A DNA stretch of 64,000 nucleotides. Origin: JADJNW01 sp964517145. Its GTDB lineage: Bacteria > Bacteroidota > Bacteroidia > Chitinophagales > Saprospiraceae. Below are positions 18,191-24,891 of the stretch, piece after piece. Position 1 is the stretch's first letter, and every line of letters starts with the position of its first letter. Position numbers and translations under genes: made by a program. The DNA lies in contig CAZFBN010000004.1 of the NCBI GenBank assembly GCA_964517145.1, forward strand, positions 1 through 64,000, written 5' to 3'. Under the pieces are notes generated by a model. The model saw only the letters and a list, made by a program, of their open reading frames with translations. It made no database searches and was not told where the DNA came from.

Positions 18191-18234
18191 AAAACATAGG
18201 CACATAATGCTCTAAAATCGTGTGCCTATGTTTT
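18191..18234. terminator. Bidirectional terminator between convergent genes
   Basis: AAAACATAGGCACA (18191-18204) and TGTGCCTATGTTTT (18221-18234) form a perfect 14-bp stem with A/T runs on both sides, serving the M16 gene (plus) and the TonB-domain gene (minus). Confidence 0.8.
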
Positions 18235-18239
18235 AAATT

Positions 18240-20051
18240 TTATTGTAATATAATTTTATCGCTATACACTTTTTCTCCTTGAATCACGCTGATAATCAAA
18301 GTGCCTTTTGGCGCTTTGCTCAAATCGAGTTGCTCATGGAACGAGCCGTCAAAATGTTGCACATTCAGCGATTGCAATTCTTTGCCTTGCAAATCAAACA
18401 CTTTCACCACCGTGGGCTTGCGCTCGCCGCTGAAGCTCAGGTTCAAAATGCCGGTGGTCGGATTCGGGGAGGCTTTGAAATTTTGCAATTTTAAAGTATT
18501 GGCGGGCAATTTCACATTTGCTTGAGCCACAGCCTGTTGTTTGTCTTCTTCACTCAGTTTAAATCGAATGGGCAAATTAAATTGCACATCTACTGACTGT
18601 CCTTTTTGCTTGCCAGGAATCCACTTTGGCATCAGGTTTACCAGGCGAATCACTTCCTCATCACAACCACTACCAATGCTTCGCACCACTTTCGGCTCTA
18701 GGATGACCCCGTCTTTACCTACAATAAAACTTACTACACATATCCCCTCAATTCCTTTTTCACGTGCTGCTTGTGGGTATTTGATATTTTGAAAAATAAA
18801 CTCCAGCATGCGGCGGTCGGCGCAATCTTTTTTCACTTTTTCGTCGCCAGTCAAATCCTCACAGCCTGGGAAGCGCGGCATTTCTTCGACGACTTTGAAG
18901 ATTTCTTCGGTTTCGCTTGGCATCGATTTATTCTTTTGAGTAACCCCATATCCTACCACTACCACTTTTTCAGCAGGATTTTCAACAATTTTCACCTTTT
19001 CCTCATAAGTGTCTGGATTAAAAGTTACCACCGTATCACGAAATATCATTTCCTCTATTGCTGCGGATTCTCCTTCTTGTCCTTCCAGTTTGTAATGAAC
19101 AGGTAGCATGTGATAAACGGAAGCAACCGATTTTCCATTTTTTATAGCTGGCTTCCATTGTGGCATAGATTTGACCACCCGTAGCACCTCTTCATCACAG
19201 CCGCCGCCGATGCCTTGTTGAACTTTTGCATCTTTTACAAATCCTTGTTCATCAATGGTGTATTTCACATAAACTGTTCCCTGAATGCCTTTCTCCCGTG
19301 CTTCTTTTGGATATTTGATCGCTTTGTAAACGTATTCCAGCATTCTGCGTTGAGAACATTCTAAGCGTTTTTGCGGATTTTGTTCTCCTTCGCAGCCTGC
19401 AAAAATGGGTGCTTCGTCTAAGTCGATTACATCGGTATTGGGTTTCTTCGAACCTTTCAGCCAGATTTTGATCAGATTTTGACCATCGTTGCGGAAAACT
19501 TCGATTGACTCAATATCGCTTGGATTGATTTTTTTCAGAATTTCATTGTCGTTGACTTTTCTTGTCAACTTTTCTACTTCCCCGTTTGCATAATAAATTT
19601 CAAAATTGACCATTTCCTCATTAGAGGATTTACTCTCTAAACTAATCGGAACAGTATCTACTCTTACTGTGACGCCGTCTTTGGCTTCAAGTCGAATTTC
19701 ACCGTCTTCAATTGCTATTTTTGTAAAATTTTCACCCCATACTTTTGTAACCACATTTAGATCCGCTTTTGTGTCAAATTGCTCGGCAACCGCTTGCTGC
19801 ACTTCCTCTGCCTGCTGCTGCAAACTTGCCTTCGCCTCCGCATTGGAAAAGACTAATAAAACCAACAAAGTCAAAGGTATGACCAGTAGATACTTGAGCA
19901 TTGCCCGCCGTTTGGATGGATTTCGCATCATCATAAGAATTCGTTTTTTCAGTTGTGAATGAAAATGATTGGCAATGGCAATCGCAGGTCCGGACTGGGA
20001 CTGCCGTATCAACAAATGACCATATTGTTTTCGTTGGGTCGTGCGCAGCAC
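18240..20051 (-). CDS. C-terminal part of an interrupted M56-TonB protein (TonB domains, T9SS tail)
   Basis: 603 residues if started at the GTG at 20051, but in the same frame as, and only one in-frame TAA away from, the M56 fragment at 20067-20702. The intervening codons read I-A-D-A-A, exactly what should follow NVHE(Y) in an M56 peptidase, so this is the downstream half of one gene. Contents: a membrane segment (about 51-70); two TonB C-terminal domains (about 219-323 and 390-500), each with RRMLE...IKYPxAAREKGI and GGGCDEEV/GSGCDEEV; and a C-terminal ASPNPTTGILNLSFSGE ... KVYSDKIILQ stretch that resembles a type IX secretion sorting domain. Presumed role: a membrane-anchored energy transducer or sensor output. 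Confidence 0.8.
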   Translation of the reverse strand: MLRTTQRKQYGHLLIRQSQSGPAIAIANHFHSQLKKRILMMMRNPSKRRAMLKYLLVIPLTLLVLLVFSNAEAKASLQQQAEEVQQAVAEQFDTKADLNVVTKVWGENFTKIAIEDGEIRLEAKDGVTVRVDTVPISLESKSSNEEMVNFEIYYANGEVEKLTRKVNDNEILKKINPSDIESIEVFRNDGQNLIKIWLKGSKKPNTDVIDLDEAPIFAGCEGEQNPQKRLECSQRRMLEYVYKAIKYPKEAREKGIQGTVYVKYTIDEQGFVKDAKVQQGIGGGCDEEVLRVVKSMPQWKPAIKNGKSVASVYHMLPVHYKLEGQEGESAAIEEMIFRDTVVTFNPDTYEEKVKIVENPAEKVVVVGYGVTQKNKSMPSETEEIFKVVEEMPRFPGCEDLTGDEKVKKDCADRRMLEFIFQNIKYPQAAREKGIEGICVVSFIVGKDGVILEPKVVRSIGSGCDEEVIRLVNLMPKWIPGKQKGQSVDVQFNLPIRFKLSEEDKQQAVAQANVKLPANTLKLQNFKASPNPTTGILNLSFSGERKPTVVKVFDLQGKELQSLNVQHFDGSFHEQLDLSKAPKGTLIISVIQGEKVYSDKIILQ

Positions 20052-20066
20052 CGCCGCGTCGGCAAT

Positions 20067-20702
20067 TTATTCGTGCACATTGCGCAGGCTGCGCCGATAC
20101 AAGTAAATGAAAGGACTGCACCAAAACACGGTATTTAATATTTCTAGCATCAAAATATCATAACTATGCCCGCCGCGAATGTGCGCCAGCTCGTGCCGTA
20201 GAATCGCTTCCCGATCTTCCGCCTCCAATTCTACATTTTTTGAAATAAAAAGGCTGTTAAAAAACGAAAAAGGCGGATGCACTTTTTCGGATAGAATGAG
20301 TTGATAACCATTGCGATAGCGCTTTTCACTGCGCCGATACAGCTTATATATCTGCCGCATGCCCATTAAAAATCGAATCATACAAAACGCCATACCCGCC
20401 CAATAAATCCAGGTCAGTACATCCAAAATTTCCACGCCTGAAGTGATCGGCGTAGCCGTGACGGTTACTTCCAAAGTTTCCACACCAACGGTAATTGGTT
20501 GGAAATAGACGGTTGCAATTTCACTTTCCGCCACCCGATGCGGCAATTCCCATTCTACCGCCGGAATAACCAGACTCGCCAGCAGCGTACTCACCAGGTA
20601 CCAGCGGTTGAAATGAAAAAACGTGTCGCGGCTCAGCAGCAGCCAATAGAGCAGGTAAAACGCGCCCCAGCAAATGCTCACTTCAAGGATGTAGCTTAGC
20701 AT
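20067..20702 (-). CDS. N-terminal part of an interrupted M56 (BlaR1-like) metallopeptidase
   Basis: 211 residues ending at an in-frame TAA (20067-20069). Features of M56/BlaR1 sensor proteases: transmembrane segments at about 1-24, 35-50 and 93-112, the phrase PFSFFNSLFIS (145-155), the zinc motif HELAH (170-174) and the third ligand Glu211 as the last residue before the stop. In intact homologues the next residue is an aromatic followed by xAD; here one base change to TAA has removed it. BlaI is encoded just upstream on the same strand, the usual regulator-sensor pair. Whether the gene is dead, read through, or the stop is a sequencing error cannot be decided from the sequence. Confidence 0.85.
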   Translation of the reverse strand: MLSYILEVSICWGAFYLLYWLLLSRDTFFHFNRWYLVSTLLASLVIPAVEWELPHRVAESEIATVYFQPITVGVETLEVTVTATPITSGVEILDVLTWIYWAGMAFCMIRFLMGMRQIYKLYRRSEKRYRNGYQLILSEKVHPPFSFFNSLFISKNVELEAEDREAILRHELAHIRGGHSYDILMLEILNTVFWCSPFIYLYRRSLRNVHE

Positions 20703-20784
20703 CTTGTACGATTTACAAATTACGATTTTGGATTTACGACTTTCTCTACCCAGCTTCTAAATCCCTCCACAAATCAATGACTCC

Positions 20785-21153
20785 TCAATCCTCTTCATCA
20801 AGCTTGTCCAACAAATTATTCAATTCTTTCATGTCTAATTCTTTCTTTTCCACCAAAAAAGACACTAATCGATTCATGGAGCCTTCAAAATAATCGTTCA
20901 CCAGCTTATTTAGTGTGCGGCGGCTGTAATCCTCCTTGCTCACCGCTGGGTGGTACTCAAAAGTGCGCCCATAGGCTTTGTACGTGAGAAAACCTTTCTC
21001 TACCAAGATGCGCAGCATGGTGGAAACGGTGCTATGCGCCGGCAGATCGCCCGTATTTTTTTCCAAGTCTTCGCGGATTTGCCCAACGGTGCTCGGACCG
21101 ATGCGCCAAATGACTTGCATGATTTCTTCTTCTGCTTTGGTGAGTGCTTGCAT
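20785..21153 (-). CDS. blaI: BlaI/MecI/CopY family transcriptional repressor
   Basis: 122 residues. An N-terminal winged helix (LTKAEEEIMQVIWRIGPSTVGQIREDL, HSTVSTMLRILVEKGFLTY) and a C-terminal dimerisation helix set (YFEGSMNRLVSFLVEKKELDMKELNNLLD), as in BlaI. Such repressors control an adjacent M56 sensor and sometimes a beta-lactamase or stress target; inactivation is by proteolysis triggered by the sensor. The M56-TonB gene follows 82 bases downstream on the same strand. Upstream, a good promoter (21173-21203) is followed by two palindromes that suggest autoregulation. No beta-lactamase gene is adjacent, so the signal is unknown. Confidence 0.94.
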   Translation of the reverse strand: MQALTKAEEEIMQVIWRIGPSTVGQIREDLEKNTGDLPAHSTVSTMLRILVEKGFLTYKAYGRTFEYHPAVSKEDYSRRTLNKLVNDYFEGSMNRLVSFLVEKKELDMKELNNLLDKLDEED

Positions 21154-21172
21154 AGGTGTTGCTTTGTTGTGA

Positions 21173-21203
21173 CAAAGATAAGATTAAAAAACACGTCACG
21201 CAA
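21173..21203 (-). promoter_or_regulatory. Promoter of blaI
   Basis: On the minus strand: TTG (21203-21201), 20 bases, TATCTTTG (21180-21173). A full match to the Bacteroidota consensus, 20 bases upstream of the blaI ATG. Confidence 0.6.
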
Positions 21204-21239
21204 CTATTTAAATAGCTTTTTAACTAAAAAATTAGTTAA
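21202..21239. promoter_or_regulatory. Candidate BlaI operators
   Basis: Two palindromes: CTATTTAAATAG (21204-21215), abutting the -33 box, and TTAACTAA-AAAA-TTAGTTAA (21220-21239). Both contain ACTA ... TAG, similar to BlaI-family half-sites. Assignment as operators is inference from position and symmetry. Confidence 0.45.
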
Positions 21240-21416
21240 TAAAAATATTGTTAAAAATTGTGACTTCTTGAAAAATTCCACGTATAACAAAATAAGGGCA
21301 AAGTTTTTCCTGTTTTTGCATAACAAAAATGATTAATTTGCGTAAACGTTTGCAGATGATGGAATTGTGAACGCAATCCCAGTGTTATAAACTAACTCAA
21401 AAAACAGCAGGGCGGA

Positions 21417-23735
21417 ATGTTGAAGCGATTTGTACTACTAGGCTTTTTTTTAACAATACTTACACGGCTATGGTCTCAAAATCAACCCGATTCGTTGCCG
21501 ACGGTACACTTTTTTCCTGCCAGCGGCTTTTATCAAGAGTCCGTTGAAGTAAAATTAGACGCCGAAGGTGCCACCATTTATTACACCACAGATGGGACGC
21601 GCCCCTCGCGTCGATCTTCGGTTTACACCAAGCCCTTTGAATTGCGTACTACCTCTATTGTTCGAGCTGTCGTATTTAAAAATGGCGCTCCAGGTAGGTA
21701 CTGCGCCAGCACTTATTTTGTCAATGAGCCAGAAACAGATTTTCCGGTGGTGTCTATTGGCATCACACCTAAATTGCTATTTGACCCTGAAAAAGGCTTG
21801 TTCATGCAGGGGAGCCACGCCATTGATACTATGTGGCAGAAGTATGGCGCTAATTTTTGGAGTTACAAAGAAGTGACGGCAAACGTAGAAATTTTTGAAT
21901 CGGATGGCAAAAGCGTGTACAATAGCTTGTCAGGTTTTCGCTTGTTTGGCGGCATGAGTCGCTTGTTTCCACAAAAATCCCTGACGCTGGTTGCCAGAGA
22001 AAAATATGGCGCAAAACGATTTGAATACCCCATTTTTGGCAAAGAAGGTTTGAAAGATTTTAAATTTTTGGTGCTGCGCAATTCCGGCAGCGATTGGGGC
22101 AAGAGCCACATGCGCGACGCCCTGATGATCGGGCTACTCGACGATTGGGATATTGACAAGCAAGCCTACCGGCCTTGTCATGTGTATATCAATGGTATGT
22201 ATTGGGGCATTTATGATATCCGCGAAAAAGTGAATCGTTTTTTCATTGCTGATCATAATAAAGGGGTGGACAAAGACAGTATTGACTTTCTGGAGCACAA
22301 TGTCATCAAGCGCCGCGGCAGTACGCGTCACTACCGCCGCATGTTGGCTTTCCTGGAAAAACACAGCCTCAAAGATCCCACTCATTACGCCCAGCTTCAG
22401 CAGTGGATGGATGTAGAAAATTTTATGCAACACCAAATTGCCGAAATTTATTTTGACAATCAGGATGCCGGTGGTAACATCAAATATTGGCGTCCTCGTA
22501 CCTCCGATGGACGCTGGCGTTGGATTATTTATGACACCGACTGGGGTTTTGGGCTGCATGATGAACAGGCATATTTAAACAATAGCCTTGCATTTCATAC
22601 CGAAGCCAACGGACCGGCTTGGCCCAATCCGCCCTGGAGCACCTTTCTACTGCGTAAATTATTGGAAAATTCTGATTTCAGCGAGCAGTTTGTCAATCGC
22701 TATGCCGATCATTTGAATACCACTTTTAGTGCGGCTCGGGTAGAAGGACGCATAAACGATTTTTACAATATGCTCAAGCCAGAGATGCCGCGGCAAATCA
22801 AGCGTTGGCGATTGGATCCGTTGAAATGGGAGCATGAAGTGGATGTGTTGCGCACGTTTGCGCGCGAACGCCCCCTGTATGCTCGCCTCCACCTCATGGA
22901 TCGCTTCAACACGGGCGCTATGCGTACCCTGCGTGTGCAGGCGGAAGGTGGCGGTATGGTGCTGATTAACAGCTATTTAAAAATAAAAACTAAACCATTT
23001 GAAGGTGTTTATTTTGAAAATGTTCCCATTACACTCAAAGTAATTCCACAGAATGGCTATCGTTTTGTACGTTGGGAAGGGATAGATGCCTCGAAAGAAA
23101 CGCGGGAATTGGTATTGCAATTAAAACAAGATACAACGAGCATTCGTGCGATTTTTGAAAAATTTGAGCATCCGTTAGCCGGAAAGGTCATCATCAATGA
23201 AATCAGCGCAAATAATCGCCAGTCGAGCGATTGGATTGAAATTTTCAACAATTCGGAAGCGGAAGTCAACCTGCGCGATTGGGTGCTGAGTGATTTGAAA
23301 AATGAGTTTTTATTTCCAAATGTAAGCATTGCGCCAAACGATTACCTTGTGGTGTGCGAGGATACGCAAAAGTTTTTCACTCAATTTCCGAATGCTTACA
23401 ACGTCATCGGTGGATTGAATTTTGGCTTGAATAAACGAGCCGAACAGTTGCAATTGTTTGCTTCTTATGGTGCCGTTGTGGATAGCGTTTATTATGAATT
23501 GACGCCGACCGATTCGGTTTTTACTTTGAATTTACTGCTTCCAAATTTGGAAAACAGCGATCTGGAGAATTGGGAAGCGCGTCCTGGCGTCGGCTCGCCC
23601 AATGCTCCCAATCCTTACTTTCTGGAAAGCCGCATTCGCATCAAGCAAAAACAGTGGGTGGAAATGGGTATCGCTGCTGGCGTGGTGGTGCTGTGTGTGA
23701 TGCTGCTGGTGCTGCGACAAAAGCGAATATTGTAA
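21417..23735 (+). CDS. CotH-kinase protein with chitobiase-like, lamin-tail and C-terminal membrane segments
   Basis: 772 residues. Signal peptide about 1-20. Then a chitobiase C-terminal-like domain (FFPASGFYQESVEVKL, ATIYYTTDGTRPS), a CotH kinase domain (about 140-480; key wording MRDALMIGLLDDW, GMYWGIYDIREKVNRFF, WIIYDTDWGFGLH with the metal-binding Asp), a repeat-type domain with VPITLKVIPQNGYRFVRWEG, a lamin-tail domain (about 590-700; IINEISANNRQSSDWIEIFN) and a C-terminal transmembrane helix followed by RQKRIL. CotH kinases phosphorylate spore-coat or surface proteins in other bacteria. Here the protein is probably exported and membrane-tethered; its target is unknown. No T9SS tail is present. 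Confidence 0.88.
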   Translation: MLKRFVLLGFFLTILTRLWSQNQPDSLPTVHFFPASGFYQESVEVKLDAEGATIYYTTDGTRPSRRSSVYTKPFELRTTSIVRAVVFKNGAPGRYCASTYFVNEPETDFPVVSIGITPKLLFDPEKGLFMQGSHAIDTMWQKYGANFWSYKEVTANVEIFESDGKSVYNSLSGFRLFGGMSRLFPQKSLTLVAREKYGAKRFEYPIFGKEGLKDFKFLVLRNSGSDWGKSHMRDALMIGLLDDWDIDKQAYRPCHVYINGMYWGIYDIREKVNRFFIADHNKGVDKDSIDFLEHNVIKRRGSTRHYRRMLAFLEKHSLKDPTHYAQLQQWMDVENFMQHQIAEIYFDNQDAGGNIKYWRPRTSDGRWRWIIYDTDWGFGLHDEQAYLNNSLAFHTEANGPAWPNPPWSTFLLRKLLENSDFSEQFVNRYADHLNTTFSAARVEGRINDFYNMLKPEMPRQIKRWRLDPLKWEHEVDVLRTFARERPLYARLHLMDRFNTGAMRTLRVQAEGGGMVLINSYLKIKTKPFEGVYFENVPITLKVIPQNGYRFVRWEGIDASKETRELVLQLKQDTTSIRAIFEKFEHPLAGKVIINEISANNRQSSDWIEIFNNSEAEVNLRDWVLSDLKNEFLFPNVSIAPNDYLVVCEDTQKFFTQFPNAYNVIGGLNFGLNKRAEQLQLFASYGAVVDSVYYELTPTDSVFTLNLLLPNLENSDLENWEARPGVGSPNAPNPYFLESRIRIKQKQWVEMGIAAGVVVLCVMLLVLRQKRIL

Positions 23736-23813
23736 TCTTTCAACTACTAGCGCGCGAAGTACAGTGTAATAAAAAGTTTAACATTTGTTAATCTTCTCTC
23801 CTGGCAACAATTG

Positions 23814-23850
23814 GAACGCGGACGACACGGATAACGCGGATAATCGCAGC
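23814..23850. repeat. Degenerate ACGCGGAT repeat
   Basis: AACGCGGACGACACGG followed by ATAACGCGGATAATCGC: two to three degenerate ACGCGGAY units in an otherwise AT-rich gap. No coding potential. The gap 23736-24119 also holds the MITE-like element. Confidence 0.35.
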
Positions 23851-23948
23851 GTTTCTGCGTGTTAGCGGTAATTGTAGGAAACTCAAAGATATTTCTAAGG
23901 ACAATAATGAATTTAAAAAAATATCAATAACATTAACTCTACTTAATA

Positions 23949-24115
23949 AACTTAAACATAGGGCAAAAGCATCAAAGAATGTTATTTGGTTCTCTTATTT
24001 TTAGTCTAAAAATGAATATGGTCTTCAATGTATTATGAATCTAAAAATTTTAAACTTGTCTGTTTTTGATGAAATTTCCAAATCTAATTTTTTGATGCGT
24101 TTGCCCTAACTTAAA
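23949..24115. mobile_element. MITE-like element with terminal inverted repeats and target duplication
   Basis: GGGCAAAAGCATCAAA (23961-23976) and TTTGATGCGTTTGCCC (24091-24106) are inverted repeats with one mismatch in 16. They are bracketed by the 8-base direct repeat AACTTAAA at 23949-23956 and 24108-24115, as expected of a target-site duplication. The interior (about 115 bases) is AT-rich and non-coding. No transposase is in the window, so any mobility would depend on one elsewhere. Confidence 0.5.
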
Positions 24116-24119
24116 TACG

Positions 24120-24605
24120 ATGAGAAAATATTTATTAAATTGTTTTATATTAACAATTCCAATAATGATTTGGAATATTGTTTTGGCAGATAAATTACCT
24201 AACTCATATCAACCAGAAATATTCTGGAAAGATATTCCTAGTTTCTTGACTTATGGGGAAAATATTTCACGAATATTTGTATTTATACTTTCATTTCTAA
24301 TGCCCATAAACTTTTCAACTAACATACAAAAAAAAGGATTACTAATTTACGTTTTTGGGACAATATTGTACTTTTCGTCTTGGCTATTTCTAATTTATTT
24401 TCCAGACAGTAGATGGAGTAATAATGCAATCGGATTTATGTCACCAGCATACACCCCATTAATATGGTTGACAGGAATTGGACTAATTGGAAACTCGTTT
24501 TATTTCAATTTACCATTCAAGCGCTGGTTATTTTTTTTAATATCTTTAATATTTTTGATATTTCATAATTACCATGCTTTAATTATATTTTTGAGAACTC
24601 ATTGA
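24120..24605 (+). CDS. Small multi-pass membrane protein of unknown function
   Basis: 161 residues, strongly hydrophobic, with about four transmembrane segments (around 5-22, 48-66, 74-93, 112-127 and a C-terminal one at 134-155). No family recognised. The gene is markedly more AT-rich than its neighbours and starts five bases after the right direct repeat of the MITE-like element. With isolation between unrelated genes, this suggests recent acquisition. The ATG at 24120 is the only plausible start. A loose hairpin with a T run (24751-24793) may terminate it. Confidence 0.7.
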   Translation: MRKYLLNCFILTIPIMIWNIVLADKLPNSYQPEIFWKDIPSFLTYGENISRIFVFILSFLMPINFSTNIQKKGLLIYVFGTILYFSSWLFLIYFPDSRWSNNAIGFMSPAYTPLIWLTGIGLIGNSFYFNLPFKRWLFFLISLIFLIFHNYHALIIFLRTH

Positions 24606-24750
24606 TTCACAATAAGCAAAAAGATGACCAAATGAAAAAAAAAACCAATAACATATAATATATGCTTTAATTAAGGGCTTTTGTGGTAGGTTGAAACATT
24701 GTGCAAGAAGGAAACATTTGTGCAACTTCGAAACGATAGTATCTTGAAAT

Positions 24751-24793
24751 CCCGCATCATACGCATATGGTTTTTCGATCTGCGGGAGTTTTT
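24751..24793 (+). terminator. Possible terminator after the AT-rich membrane gene
   Basis: CCCGCA (24751-24756) pairs with TGCGGG (24781-24786), followed by AGTTTTT. The loop is long (24 bases). The rest of 24606-24891 shows no gene. Confidence 0.4.
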
Positions 24794-24891
24794 ATGCGTT
24801 TTTTGCCATAGACAAAAATTTAAACAATTATTATCGTGATGTAACAAATTGCTTATTGCAATGTAATAAAAACTTCTGTAAAGTAAATGGT

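Noticed and set aside
20040..20080. A frameshift splitting the M56 gene
   Set aside because: Both halves are in the same frame. The break is a single TAA codon, so a nonsense change explains it without an indel.
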